The notes beneath the pieces are model-generated. The model searched no databases, was not told the DNA's origin, and was given only the letters and a program-made list of their open reading frames with translations. Shown piece after piece: positions 32,836 to 41,285 of a DNA stretch of 64,000 bases. Positions within the stretch are counted from its first letter, which is position 1. The number at the start of each line of letters is the position of its first letter. Origin of the DNA: Planctomycetota bacterium (GTDB taxonomy: Bacteria > Planctomycetota > UBA1135 > GCA-002686595); the NCBI GenBank assembly GCA_028278425.1, contig JANQEJ010000038.1, forward strand, positions 1-64,000, in the 5' to 3' direction. The position numbers were made by a program, and so were the translations under genes.

Positions 32836-33840
32836 TTGGAGTTCCAGGACTACTACCAGATCCTCGGCGTCGACCGCGGCGCGAGCGCGGACGAGATCAA
32901 GCGGGCGTACCGCAAGCTCGCCATGAAGCACCACCCCGACCGCGCGCCCGAGGGCGAAAGGGAGGCGGCGGAAGCGCGCTTCAAGCGCGTCGGGGAGGCG
33001 TACGAGGTGCTCTCCGACCCGGAGAAGCGCAAGAAGTACGACCGCTTCGGCAAGGACTGGCAGCACGGCCAGGAGTTCACGCCCCCCGGCGGCGGCGCCC
33101 GCCGCATGAGCCGCGAGGAGGCCGAGAACCTCTTCGGCTCGTTCGGCTTCTCCGACTTCTTCGCCGAGATGTTCGGCGACGACCTGCGGCAGCGCTACGG
33201 CGGCGGCGCCCCACACCACGCCCGCTACCGCCACCGCGGCGCCGACGTGCGCGCGGAGCTCGCGCTCGAGGCGAGCCGCGCGGTCCACGGCGGCAAGAGC
33301 GCCTTCGAGGTGCCGACGACGGCCGCCTGCCCGCAGTGCGGCGGCGTCGGTTTCGTCGGCGAGCACGTCTGCCCCACCTGCGGAGGCGTCGGCGCGCTGC
33401 GGCGGCGCCGGCAGGTCGAGCTGCGCATCCCCGACGACGTCCGCGACGGCCAGGTCCTGCGCCTGCGCGGGCTCGGCGAGCCCGGCGTCGAGGGCGGCGA
33501 GACCGGCGACCTCCTGCTCACGCTCCGCCTGGCGTCGGACCGCTGTTACCGCGTGCAGGGCGACGACCTCGAGGCGGACGTCGAGGTCGCGCCGTGGGAC
33601 GCCTTCGTCGGCACGCGCGCCGAGGTGCGGACGCCGAAGGGCGTCGCGACGCTGACCGTTCCCGCGGAGACGCGCGCCGGGGCGAAGCTGCGCCTGCGCG
33701 GACAGGGGCTCGCGGACGGCAAGGGCGGGCGCGGCGACCTGATCGCGGTGGTGCGCTTCGCGCTGCCCGCGCAGCTCACCGCGAAGCAGAAGGAGCTCCT
33801 GCGCGCGCTCGCCGGACGCAGCGAGGAGGCCAAGGCGTGA
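32836..33840 (+). CDS. DnaJ/CbpA-type co-chaperone with a half zinc finger
   Basis: A 334-residue J-protein starting at a TTG. The J domain (residues 3-70) carries the HPD triad in 'KHHPDRAP', which stimulates DnaK ATPase. A short Gly/Phe-rich linker follows. Only two CXXCXGXG repeats are present ('CPQCGGVG', 'CPTCGGVG'), enough for one zinc site instead of the two of DnaJ. The C-terminal substrate-binding barrels include 'GDLLLTLRL..DRCYRVQGDDLEADVEVAPWDAFVGTRAEVRTPKG'. It is thus intermediate between DnaJ and zinc-free CbpA. The stop overlaps the CbpM-like gene (GTGA). Confidence 0.88.
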   Translation: MEFQDYYQILGVDRGASADEIKRAYRKLAMKHHPDRAPEGEREAAEARFKRVGEAYEVLSDPEKRKKYDRFGKDWQHGQEFTPPGGGARRMSREEAENLFGSFGFSDFFAEMFGDDLRQRYGGGAPHHARYRHRGADVRAELALEASRAVHGGKSAFEVPTTAACPQCGGVGFVGEHVCPTCGGVGALRRRRQVELRIPDDVRDGQVLRLRGLGEPGVEGGETGDLLLTLRLASDRCYRVQGDDLEADVEVAPWDAFVGTRAEVRTPKGVATLTVPAETRAGAKLRLRGQGLADGKGGRGDLIAVVRFALPAQLTAKQKELLRALAGRSEEAKA

Positions 33841-34097
33841 GCGAGGGCTGGATCGTCGTGCGCGGCGAGAGCCACGTCACGTTGGAAGCGGCGGCGGAGT
33901 GCTTCCGCGTCGAGGCGGAATGGGTCGTCGAGGTCTACGAGCACGGCCTGCTCGGGCAAGGTGAGAAGGCCGGAGCGAGCGTCGCGGTCGCGGCGACGGC
34001 CCTCGACCGCCTGGCCGAGGTGCTGCGCATGCACCGCCACCACGGGCTCGACCTGGACGCGATCGAGGTGCTGCTCGAGAGCGCGCGGCGTCCCTAG
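33837..34097 (+). CDS. cbpM: Chaperone modulator CbpM (MerR-like)
   Basis: An 86-residue MerR-like helix protein. CbpM binds the J domain of CbpA and blocks its co-chaperone activity. 'VTLEAAAECFRVEAEWVVEVYEHGLL' and 'DRLAEVLRMHRHHGLDLDAIEVLLE' fit the CbpM pattern. The GTG start at 33837 overlaps the co-chaperone stop by four bases, the common cbpA-cbpM arrangement, so the regulator is made with its target. Confidence 0.85.
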   Translation: MSEGWIVVRGESHVTLEAAAECFRVEAEWVVEVYEHGLLGQGEKAGASVAVAATALDRLAEVLRMHRHHGLDLDAIEVLLESARRP

Positions 34098-35467
34098 GGA
34101 ATCGAGAACGGCGCCGGGTTGCTCAGGAAGTAGAGCCCGTTCGGGGCATCGGACGAGAGCACGATGCCCTGGGACTCGAACGAGAAGCCGAAAGCGCCCG
34201 GCGGGATGGGCAGCGTGAGCGAGAAGGCTCCGCCGGCGGAGGTCTGGCCGGCGGGGTCCGGCGGCACGCCGAGGCCGATGCCGTCGATGAGGCGGATGTA
34301 CCCCGCGCCGAACGGGTCGAGGTCGATCAGGCCGAACGGCGCGAAGAAGTACGGCGGCGCGGCGGGCGGCGCGAAGACGACGCCGAGCAGCAAGGGATCG
34401 CCGCCGGCGGTCGGGCCGTAGAGGTCCCAGGTCACCGACGTCAAGCCGGGCGTCACGACGAGGCTCCCCTGCTCGCCCGCGGCGGGAAGCTGCGTGATCT
34501 TGTAGAGGCGGCTCGGGATCGGCATGAACGGGCCGCCGACGGGCGGGCCGGTGTTCGCGTACCAGTAGAGGTCCTGTTGCAGCCCGCTCGCCAGCACGCG
34601 GAAGCCGGTCTCCGGTTGATCGAACTCCTCGGCGGCGAAGGTCACGGCGGGAGCCGGCACGAGACCGCCGAGCGGGTCCGCGAAGAAGGCCTCTCCCGTG
34701 CCGCAGGCGCACAGCGTGACGAACGTGCGCTGGCCGAGGATCGCGCCCACGCCGAGCTGGTTGAAGGGCGAGCGCGCGATCGAGGTGACGCCGCGGATCT
34801 GGTTCGGGATCGGCGAGCCCGCGTCGTAGTAGAAGGCGAGCTGGCCCGTCGACGGCTCGAAGCGGCGGACCTCGTCGCTGCTCGCGATCAGGATGTCGCC
34901 GGTCGCGAGGCTCTGCAGGACGGCGTTCTGGCCGAACCCGGTCGACTCGAGCTGCGCTTGCGCGTCGCCGCCGTCGGTCGGCTTCTCGGCGCTGTAGAGC
35001 CCCGCGCCCTGGAGGCCGCCGCCGCCGAGCCAGAGCTTCCCCGCGTCGTCGATCGTGAAGCCCTCGGCGGTGACGTCGACGCCGAAGACGTTCGTCGCTC
35101 CCCCGCCGGGCTCGATCCGCCAGACGCGGGAGAAGATCACGGGCAGGATCGGGTTGCTGTCGACCAGGTAGACGAAGCCGTCGGTCGGGTCGTAGGCGAG
35201 CTGCCCCATCTTGCCGAAGCCGGTGGCGTGATCCGGCGTCACCGTGCCGTCGGGCGCGATGCGCGTGACCGAGCCCTGGGTCAGCGACGCCTGGTCGAGG
35301 ACGTACACGTTGCCGAAGCGGTCGACGGCGATGTCCTCCGCGGTCTCCTCGAGGCCGCTCGCGATCAGGTCGACCTGGAAGTTGGGCGGCTCGACGACGA
35401 CCTGGGCGGCGGCGGACGCTCCGAGCAAGGCGGCCGCGGGAAGGAAGGCGAGGCGGGCGGTGTCCAT
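34094..35467 (-). CDS. Secreted beta-propeller (NHL/SMP-30-like) protein
   Basis: A 457-residue protein with a strong AGGAGGA ribosome site before the ATG at 35467 and a signal peptide (ARLAFLPAAALLGASAAAQ). Residues 25-330 contain propeller-like repeats such as 'AEDIAVDRFGNVYVLDQ', 'GQLAYDPTDGFVYLVDS' and 'GFTIDDAGKLWLGGGG', similar to NHL/SMP-30 or virginiamycin B lyase-type blades. The C-terminal 110 residues ('PPYFFAPFGLIDLDPFG...FSLTLPIPPGAFGFSFESQGIVL') belong to the small secreted domain shared with other genes here. It converges on cbpM with a four-base overlap. Function unknown; sugar-lactone or ligand binding is possible. Confidence 0.72.
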   Translation of the reverse strand: MDTARLAFLPAAALLGASAAAQVVVEPPNFQVDLIASGLEETAEDIAVDRFGNVYVLDQASLTQGSVTRIAPDGTVTPDHATGFGKMGQLAYDPTDGFVYLVDSNPILPVIFSRVWRIEPGGGATNVFGVDVTAEGFTIDDAGKLWLGGGGLQGAGLYSAEKPTDGGDAQAQLESTGFGQNAVLQSLATGDILIASSDEVRRFEPSTGQLAFYYDAGSPIPNQIRGVTSIARSPFNQLGVGAILGQRTFVTLCACGTGEAFFADPLGGLVPAPAVTFAAEEFDQPETGFRVLASGLQQDLYWYANTGPPVGGPFMPIPSRLYKITQLPAAGEQGSLVVTPGLTSVTWDLYGPTAGGDPLLLGVVFAPPAAPPYFFAPFGLIDLDPFGAGYIRLIDGIGLGVPPDPAGQTSAGGAFSLTLPIPPGAFGFSFESQGIVLSSDAPNGLYFLSNPAPFSIP

Positions 35468-35572
35468 GGTGTCCTCCTCTGGCTGGACGCGGGCGAAGAC
35501 CCGAGCGTAGGCGCCGTCGCGCCGGAGCGAGATACGCACCAATCCCCGGCGCGCGGTCGCCGGAGTGCGAAC

Positions 35573-35887
35573 TCAGGCGCTCCGCGGGGCGCGCACGATG
35601 GCCGTGCGCGGTGCGGGACAGACGTCGGCGCAGACGCCGCAGCCGTCGCACACGCTCGCGTCGACGCGGGGGCGGCCGCGCTCCAGCGCGATCGCCCCGG
35701 GGAGCGGGCAGCGCTCGACGCAGGTGACGCAGAGCGTGCCGCGGAAGGCGATGCAGGCGGTCGGGAGGACGCGCGCGACGTACTCGGGTTCCGCCGCCGG
35801 AGCCTCCGGCCCGCCGCCGGCCAGGACGCGCAGGAAGCCGCCGCCCAGGAACCCGCGCCGCGAGAGGTCCACCGCGCCGCGCGCCAT
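35573..35887 (-). CDS. NapF/NapG-like ferredoxin with twin-arginine leader
   Basis: A 104-residue ferredoxin, last gene of the nitrate operon. It starts with a twin-arginine pattern (DLSRRGFLGGGFLRVLAGG), so it is exported folded or anchored. Two [4Fe-4S] motifs follow: 'CVTCVERCP' with an upstream Cys, and 'VCDGCGVCADVCP'. In nap operons such NapF- or NapG-type proteins help assemble or feed electrons to NapA. It is short for NapG, which usually has four clusters, and closer to a truncated NapF. The ATG overlaps the napB-like stop by one base (TGATG). Confidence 0.78.
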   Translation of the reverse strand: MARGAVDLSRRGFLGGGFLRVLAGGGPEAPAAEPEYVARVLPTACIAFRGTLCVTCVERCPLPGAIALERGRPRVDASVCDGCGVCADVCPAPRTAIVRAPRSA

Positions 35888-36591
35888 CAGCGCTCCGCCG
35901 TCTCGGGCACGTGACACTGGACGCACACCGCGCGCTCCGGATGGCTCGTCCGCATCCCGGGATAGCCGTGCTCCCCGTGACAGGCGAGGCAGCGGTTGCG
36001 CATGCGGAGGTCGTGCGGAATCGCCGGCGGCATCCCGGCGGGACGCTCGATCTTCGCGCGCTTGAGGCGCCAGCCCTCGAAGCCGGTGTCGACCGCGGCC
36101 GCCGGAGGCAGGTCGCGGTTCTCCGACTCGACGTGGCACTGCGTGCAGCTCGCGTAGGGCGCGTGGCTCATCGGGTGCGCGACGCGGTCGCCGATCGTCA
36201 TGCCCTCGGTGTGGCAGTCGAGGCACGTCTTGCTCCCCTCGCCGAAGCGCTCGGAGTGCGGCATGACCGGCGGGGCACCGTCGAAGACGCGGCGCGTGGC
36301 GCGGTCGGCGAGCGATTCGGCCTTCGCGGCCTGCCGGTCGAGCACCTGCCCGAACGGGACGATGCGCTCACCGCCCCACGGCATCGGCTGCGACAGCGAG
36401 CGCCCCTGGCTCGGCTCGCCGCGGGCGGCCGCGCCGGTGGCGACGCGTTCCGGCAAGACGCTCGACACGGGATCGTCGCTCACGTCCGCCGCCGACGTGG
36501 CCTTGGCGCCGCCTTCTTGGCCGAGGCAGGCGAGCGCGGTCAGGACGAGCGGGACCGCGGCGACGGCGAGGATGCGGAGGGGGTTTGCCAT
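35887..36591 (-). CDS. napB: Tetrahaem NapB-like cytochrome, internally duplicated
   Basis: A 234-residue periplasmic cytochrome with signal peptide. NapB normally carries two haems that feed NapA, but here there are four CXXCH sites: CLDCH, CTQCH, CLACH and CVQCH. They come as two consecutive NapB-like units, each with PPxxPH, an Arg/Lys segment, CLxCH, a His-Pro and CxQCHV. The layout suggests an internal gene duplication of the dihaem core. It lies directly downstream of napA (10-base gap), the typical place for napB. Confidence 0.82.
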   Translation of the reverse strand: MANPLRILAVAAVPLVLTALACLGQEGGAKATSAADVSDDPVSSVLPERVATGAAARGEPSQGRSLSQPMPWGGERIVPFGQVLDRQAAKAESLADRATRRVFDGAPPVMPHSERFGEGSKTCLDCHTEGMTIGDRVAHPMSHAPYASCTQCHVESENRDLPPAAAVDTGFEGWRLKRAKIERPAGMPPAIPHDLRMRNRCLACHGEHGYPGMRTSHPERAVCVQCHVPETAER

Positions 36592-36601
36592 GGTCTGCCT
36601 C

Positions 36602-38992
36602 CTACACCCCCGGCTTGGTCACCTGGACCGCGCACTTCTTGTAGTCGGGCTGCTTCGAGATCGGACACGTGGCGTCCAGCGTCACGCGGTTGATGAGCTG
36701 CGTCTCGTCGAAGAAGGGCACGAAGACCGAGCCGCGCGGCGGCTCGCCGCGCCCGTCGATCCAGACCGGGAGCTCGGTCTCGCCGCGCCGGCTCCTCACG
36801 ATCACGCGGTCGCCGTTCTGGATGCCGCGCTCGGCGGCGTCGGCGCGGTTCATCTCGAGGTAGGCCGAGGGCATCGCCTGCTGGAGCTGCGGCACGCGGC
36901 CGGTCATCGTGGCGGTGTGCCATTGCTCGAGCACGCGGCCGGTCGAGAGCCACAACGGGAACTCGTCGTCCGGGCTCTCCGGCGGCGGCGTGTAGGGGTG
37001 GAACCAGATCTGCGCGCGGTCGTCCTTCGAGGTCGAGTGGTAGAACTGGAAGCCCGCGCCCTCGGCGACGTACGGGTCCAAGCCCTCGGCGAAGCGCCAC
37101 TGCGTCTCGTGCCAGCTACCCTCGGCGTCCTGCACGACCGGCCAGCGCAGCCCGCGGGCCGCGACGTACTCGTCGTAGGGCGCGAGGTCCTTGTGCTTCA
37201 TCCGCGTGAAGGCGCGGTACTCCTCGAAGAGCTCGCGGTCGACGTTGACGTCGTAGTAGCGCTCCCACTCCCAGACCGGGACCTCCCTGCCGTCCCCGTC
37301 GCGGATCGTGAAGAGGAAGTCCCCGTCCTTGTCGCGCATCCCGTCGAAGCCGGCGTCGTAGAGGCGCCGCGCCACGGCGATCACCTGCCAGACGTCGTCG
37401 CGGGCGTCCCCGGGCGGCTCGACCTGCTTGAACCACTGCTGGGTGCGCCGCTCGGAGTTGCCGAAGATCCCGTTCTTCTCCACCCACATCGCCGAAGGGA
37501 GCACGAGGTCGGCGAGCTCGGTGGTCACCGTCGGATAGACGTCGGAGACGATGAGGAACTTCTCGTCGAGGTCGTCCTTCGGGAAGAACAGGCGGTTCGT
37601 GTTCGGCAGCGACTGCCCCGGGTTCGTGACCTGTACCCAGATCGTCGAGACGTCGCCCCCGTCCTTCTTCGGCCTGCAGAACTGATCCCACATCGCGACG
37701 GTGTGCGTCCCGGGGACCTTGTTGATCCGGCCGGCCGGCAGGTTCCAGAGCTTCTCGACGTCGGCGCGGTGCGCGTCCTTGGCGACGAGCCGCCCGCCGG
37801 GAAGCGCGTGGGCGAGCGTGCCCACCTCGCGCACGGTGCCGCAGGCCGACGGCTGGCCGGTCAGGCTGGTCGGACCGTCGCCCGGGCGCCCGAAGTGGCC
37901 GCTCAGGAGGTGCACGGCGTGGATCTGCGTGTTGACCGCCGTTCCGCGGGTGTGCTGGTTCACGCCCATGCACCACGTGCTCGTGATGCGGAGCTCCGGA
38001 TCGGCGAAGAGGCCGGCGAGCATGCGCAGGTCGTCGATGGAAACGCCCGACTGGGCCGCGACGCGCTCGGGCGTGTACTCGGCCAGCGCGGCCCTGTACT
38101 CGTCGAAGCTCATCGGCTCGCCGAAGAGGCTCAGGGGCTCGGTGTTCTTGCGGAAGGCGCAGTGCTTCTCGACGAAGTCCTTGTTCCAGGCGTCGTCGGC
38201 GAGCAGGAGGTGCGCGATCCCGTTGAGCAGGAGCTGGTCGGTGTGCGGCTCGAACTCGAGGTAGCGGTCGGCGAAGTCGCTCGTCCGCGTGCGGCGCGTC
38301 CCGATGTCGATGATGCGAACGCTCGCTCCCCGGTGCTTGCGGTCCAGCACGCGCGAGAAGAGCACCGGGTGCATCTCCGCCATGTTGTTGCCCCAGAGGA
38401 TCAGGACGTCGCAGTCGTCGAAGTCCTCGTAGCAGCTCGCCGGCTCGTCGACGCCGTACGTCGCGAGGAAGCCGGTGACCGCCGACGCCATGCAGAGGCG
38501 CGCGTTGGGGTCGATGTTGTTGTTCGAGAGCCCGCCCTTGATGAGCTTCTGGCAGGCGTAGCCCTCGGGGATCGTCCATTGGCCGCTGCCGTAGATCGCG
38601 AAACCCTCGGGGTCGGCGAGGATGCGCTCCGCGACGACGTCAAGCGCCTCGTCCCAGGATATCGGCTGGAGCCGGCCGTTCTTGCGGAGCAACGGCGTCG
38701 TCAGCCGGTCGGGTCCGTACAGGATCCCGCCGACGTTGTAGCCCTTGACGCAGAGGAGCCCCTTGTTGACGTCCGCCCGCTCGTCGCCGGTGATCGCGAC
38801 GACCTTGCCGTCCTCCACGCCGACCTGGACGTGGCAGCCGGTACCGCAGAAGCGGCAGGGAGCCTTGTCCCAGGTCACGTCGCGCGGGCTCGAGGCGGTG
38901 AGAGCGCTCAGCGCTCCGGGTTTCCCGCCCGCGGCCGAAACGGCAGCCGCCATCGCGGCCGATTTCACGAAGCTACGCCGATCGAGCTGCAT
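36602..38992 (-). CDS. napA: Periplasmic nitrate reductase catalytic subunit
   Basis: A 796-residue molybdoenzyme that reduces nitrate to nitrite in the periplasm. Twin-arginine leader DRRSFVK (residues 4-10). [4Fe-4S] ligands are C46, C49, C53 and C81 ('CRFCGTGCHVQVG...GLLCVKG'). The molybdenum ligand is probably C167 in 'NARLCMASAVTGF'. The bis-MGD binding motifs 'WGNNMAEMHPVLFSR' and 'TGRVLEQWHTATMT' are clear. Order and overlap with napD upstream (20 bases) and napB downstream place it inside a nine-gene operon with an octahaem cytochrome and a quinol module. Confidence 0.96.
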   Translation of the reverse strand: MQLDRRSFVKSAAMAAAVSAAGGKPGALSALTASSPRDVTWDKAPCRFCGTGCHVQVGVEDGKVVAITGDERADVNKGLLCVKGYNVGGILYGPDRLTTPLLRKNGRLQPISWDEALDVVAERILADPEGFAIYGSGQWTIPEGYACQKLIKGGLSNNNIDPNARLCMASAVTGFLATYGVDEPASCYEDFDDCDVLILWGNNMAEMHPVLFSRVLDRKHRGASVRIIDIGTRRTRTSDFADRYLEFEPHTDQLLLNGIAHLLLADDAWNKDFVEKHCAFRKNTEPLSLFGEPMSFDEYRAALAEYTPERVAAQSGVSIDDLRMLAGLFADPELRITSTWCMGVNQHTRGTAVNTQIHAVHLLSGHFGRPGDGPTSLTGQPSACGTVREVGTLAHALPGGRLVAKDAHRADVEKLWNLPAGRINKVPGTHTVAMWDQFCRPKKDGGDVSTIWVQVTNPGQSLPNTNRLFFPKDDLDEKFLIVSDVYPTVTTELADLVLPSAMWVEKNGIFGNSERRTQQWFKQVEPPGDARDDVWQVIAVARRLYDAGFDGMRDKDGDFLFTIRDGDGREVPVWEWERYYDVNVDRELFEEYRAFTRMKHKDLAPYDEYVAARGLRWPVVQDAEGSWHETQWRFAEGLDPYVAEGAGFQFYHSTSKDDRAQIWFHPYTPPPESPDDEFPLWLSTGRVLEQWHTATMTGRVPQLQQAMPSAYLEMNRADAAERGIQNGDRVIVRSRRGETELPVWIDGRGEPPRGSVFVPFFDETQLINRVTLDATCPISKQPDYKKCAVQVTKPGV

Positions 38993-39236
38993 CGCTTGAC
39001 TCCTGACTCCGATCGAAGCCGATGAAGGCCACCTCCACGTGGTGGACTCCTTCGTGTGCCTCCAGCCCTTCGATCGCCTTCCTGCTCGCGTCCTCCGTGG
39101 GCGCCTCGAGGACCGCGGGGACGCGTCGCGGGTCCTCGACCGGACCGAGCTCCAGGCCCGGTCGGCATCGGATGGCCTCGAGCGCGGTGCCCGAGGCGTC
39201 GTCGTTCAGACAGAGGACGAGGCCGCTGACGAGCAT
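38973..39236 (-). CDS. napD: NapD chaperone for NapA maturation
   Basis: An 87-residue protein with the ferredoxin-like fold pattern of NapD: 'VSGLVLCLNDDASGTALEAIRCRPGLELGPVED', 'RRVPAVLEAPTEDASRKAIEGLEAHEGVHHVEVAFIGFD'. NapD binds the Tat leader of NapA and delays export until the molybdenum cofactor is in place. Its end overlaps the napA start by 20 bases, as expected for translational coupling. Confidence 0.85.
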   Translation of the reverse strand: MLVSGLVLCLNDDASGTALEAIRCRPGLELGPVEDPRRVPAVLEAPTEDASRKAIEGLEAHEGVHHVEVAFIGFDRSQESSDAARSA

Positions 39237-39237
39237 C

Positions 39238-39777
39238 TCAGCCTCCCCCGCACCGACAGTCGCCGCCGCAACCGCCGCTCGCGGGTACGGCCGCGTCGAA
39301 GCGCGCGGCTAACGTCGGATCGTGCTCCGGCGCGCCCGGGATCGAGTCGGCGAGCTCGCAGACGCGCGCGTAGTAGTCCTCGACCTCCATCCCGAGCAGC
39401 GTCGCGCCGAAGAGCTCCGCCTCCTCGTGCGTCACGACGTCGAGGTAGTTGACCGCGACGACGTGGTACGCGACGAGCAGCGGCAGGACGTCCCAGCGCC
39501 CCTCGAAGACGGGATGGATCACGATGGTGAACCCGTCCGACGGACGCTCGCCCCGCGGACGCGCCCAGCCGAACTCGCCCGGCAGCAGCGGCGCGTCGTC
39601 GAAGGCGAGGTCGGTCGGGAAGCGCACCACCTCCGGGTCCGCGAGGAGCGCCCGGACCTGCGCCTCGCCGAAGCGCGGTCCGTGGTGCTCGCGCGCGACG
39701 TGCGCGCGCTCGGCGACGTGGGCCTTGAGGGCCGCGTAGCCGTCCTCTTCCGTCAGATTCAGTTGCTCGCGCTTCAT
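39238..39777 (-). CDS. Unknown protein with Cys-rich C-terminal tail, in nap-octahaem operon
   Basis: A 179-residue protein with no signal peptide. The body is helical and strongly acidic, with 'YHVVAVNYLDVVTHEEAELFGATLLGMEVEDYYARVCELAD' in the middle. The C-terminus ends in 'GGCGGDCRCGGG', three cysteines set in glycines that could bind a metal or iron-sulfur cluster. It sits between the octahaem cytochrome gene (TGATG overlap) and napD (one-base gap). I do not recognise the family; a cytoplasmic assembly factor for the reductases is plausible but unproven. Confidence 0.6.
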   Translation of the reverse strand: MKREQLNLTEEDGYAALKAHVAERAHVAREHHGPRFGEAQVRALLADPEVVRFPTDLAFDDAPLLPGEFGWARPRGERPSDGFTIVIHPVFEGRWDVLPLLVAYHVVAVNYLDVVTHEEAELFGATLLGMEVEDYYARVCELADSIPGAPEHDPTLAARFDAAVPASGGCGGDCRCGGG

Positions 39778-41285
39778 CACTTGTAGCGCGCGCGGAACTC
39801 CTCGGCGGCCTTCTCGCGCCGGGCGGCCTCCTCGGGATCCATCCCGCCGATGAACCACTTGTGGTCGTCCGTCGCGAGGACCTCGTTGATCTTGGCCTGG
39901 AGCTTCTCGGCCGCCGCCACCTTCTCGGGGTCGTCCGAGTGCAGGTTGTCCTCGACGAGCTCTTCCAGCTCGGGGATGTACTCCGAGTAGAAGTTCTTCG
40001 CGAGGTCGTAGGTCCCGTGCCAGTGGGTGTAGTCCGGGCCCATCATCGACGCGCCGTGTCGCGCGCGCCGTCCCTCGTGGTGCCAGATCTCGAACCAGAT
40101 GAAGTCGATCTTGTTGCCGAACTTCACCGGCTTGAGCAGCGGCTGGGCTAGCTCGTACAGCGCCTTGCCCGGCTTCGCGTACTTCTCGTTGTAGAGCTCG
40201 ATCAGCGCGTCGTACTGGACGTAGAAGTTGTCGACCCATTGCATGTTGTGGCAGTTGACGCAGACGTCCTTCATGTTGTGGCGTCGCATCTGCCACGGCA
40301 CGTCCTTGCCGGGGAGCCCCATCTTCGCGTCGGACTCCTCGGGGCGGATCGAGACCACCGGCCGGTTGTTCCACGAGATCCGCAGGCCGATGTCGTGCGT
40401 CACCGGCTGGTTCTTCGTCTCCGACATGTGGCAGGTCGCGCAGGTCGGCGCCACGTGGTAGTCCTCGCCGACGATCCACTTGTTGGAGTCGAGGTTCATC
40501 TTGTCCTGGTTCGCGAAGAACGCGATGCCGTGCTTCGACTCCTCGTAGACCTCCTTCTGCGGGTGGTCCGGGCCCATGTGGCACTTGCCGCAGGTGTCGG
40601 GGTGGCGCGCCTGCGCGGCGGAGAAGCTGTGCCGGCTGTGGCAGGCCGTGCACGCGCCCTCCGAGCCGTCGGGGTTGATGCGTCCGATGCCGGTGTTCGG
40701 CCAGGTGGCCGGGTCGAGCTTGCCGCCCGGGAGCACCTTGATCTCGGAGCCGTGGCACTGCCAGCAGCCGCTGACCGCCGCCGGGGAGACGCCGTCGGGG
40801 AACGCGGGGGTCACGAGGCCCTTGTTGCCCTCGACGACCTCGGCCAGCACGTTGTCCAGCGAGCCGAGGATCCGCCCGCCCTTCGAGTGGTGGGAGCCGA
40901 GGAACTCCTCGACCTCCTTCGAGTGGCAGCGCGCGCAGTCCTTCGGGCTGACGATGACCGAGATGTCGTAGTCGTAGTGCCGGATCGCGTCCGGGTCGTC
41001 CCGGTCCGCCATGTGGCACTCGTAGCAGCCGACGTTGCCGCGGTAGTGCTTGCTGTCACCCCACTGCTGGTAGAGGGCCTGGCTCTCCTTCTTGTGGCAG
41101 TCGACGCACTCGCGCGACGCCTTGGAGAGCTCGGGTAAGCCGATCGCCTGGCCGGGGGTGGGTTCCAGGGCGGGCGAAGAGGACGAGCCTGCGGTCGCGC
41201 TCGAACCAGAGCTCGCCGGGACGACGACGAGCAGAAGGGCGAAGAGACCGGTGCTCGCAAGGGCGACTTTGCGGGTTCGGTTCAT
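39777..41285 (-). CDS. Octahaem cytochrome c of the HAO family (probable nitrite/hydroxylamine reductase)
   Basis: A 502-residue exported cytochrome with a signal peptide (KVALASTGLFALLLVVVPASS) and eight CXXCH haem sites at about residues 60, 87, 117, 174, 212, 232, 282 and 342. Length and spacing, and the C-terminal block 'WHHEGRRARHGASMMGPDYTHWHG', match the hydroxylamine oxidoreductase family. HAO-type enzymes interconvert hydroxylamine and nitrite or NO; the non-oxidising ones reduce nitrite toward ammonium or hydroxylamine. Because the gene sits with nap and a quinol-oxidising module, reduction is more likely. Whether the oxidative cross-linking tyrosine is present cannot be settled by eye. 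Confidence 0.82.
   Translation of the reverse strand: MNRTRKVALASTGLFALLLVVVPASSGSSATAGSSSSPALEPTPGQAIGLPELSKASRECVDCHKKESQALYQQWGDSKHYRGNVGCYECHMADRDDPDAIRHYDYDISVIVSPKDCARCHSKEVEEFLGSHHSKGGRILGSLDNVLAEVVEGNKGLVTPAFPDGVSPAAVSGCWQCHGSEIKVLPGGKLDPATWPNTGIGRINPDGSEGACTACHSRHSFSAAQARHPDTCGKCHMGPDHPQKEVYEESKHGIAFFANQDKMNLDSNKWIVGEDYHVAPTCATCHMSETKNQPVTHDIGLRISWNNRPVVSIRPEESDAKMGLPGKDVPWQMRRHNMKDVCVNCHNMQWVDNFYVQYDALIELYNEKYAKPGKALYELAQPLLKPVKFGNKIDFIWFEIWHHEGRRARHGASMMGPDYTHWHGTYDLAKNFYSEYIPELEELVEDNLHSDDPEKVAAAEKLQAKINEVLATDDHKWFIGGMDPEEAARREKAAEEFRARYK

Noticed and set aside
39777-41285. Bona fide ammonia-oxidiser hydroxylamine oxidoreductase
   Set aside because: It is embedded with nap and a quinol-oxidising module and no ammonia monooxygenase is visible, so the reductive direction is favoured. 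Presence of the cross-linking tyrosine could not be judged.
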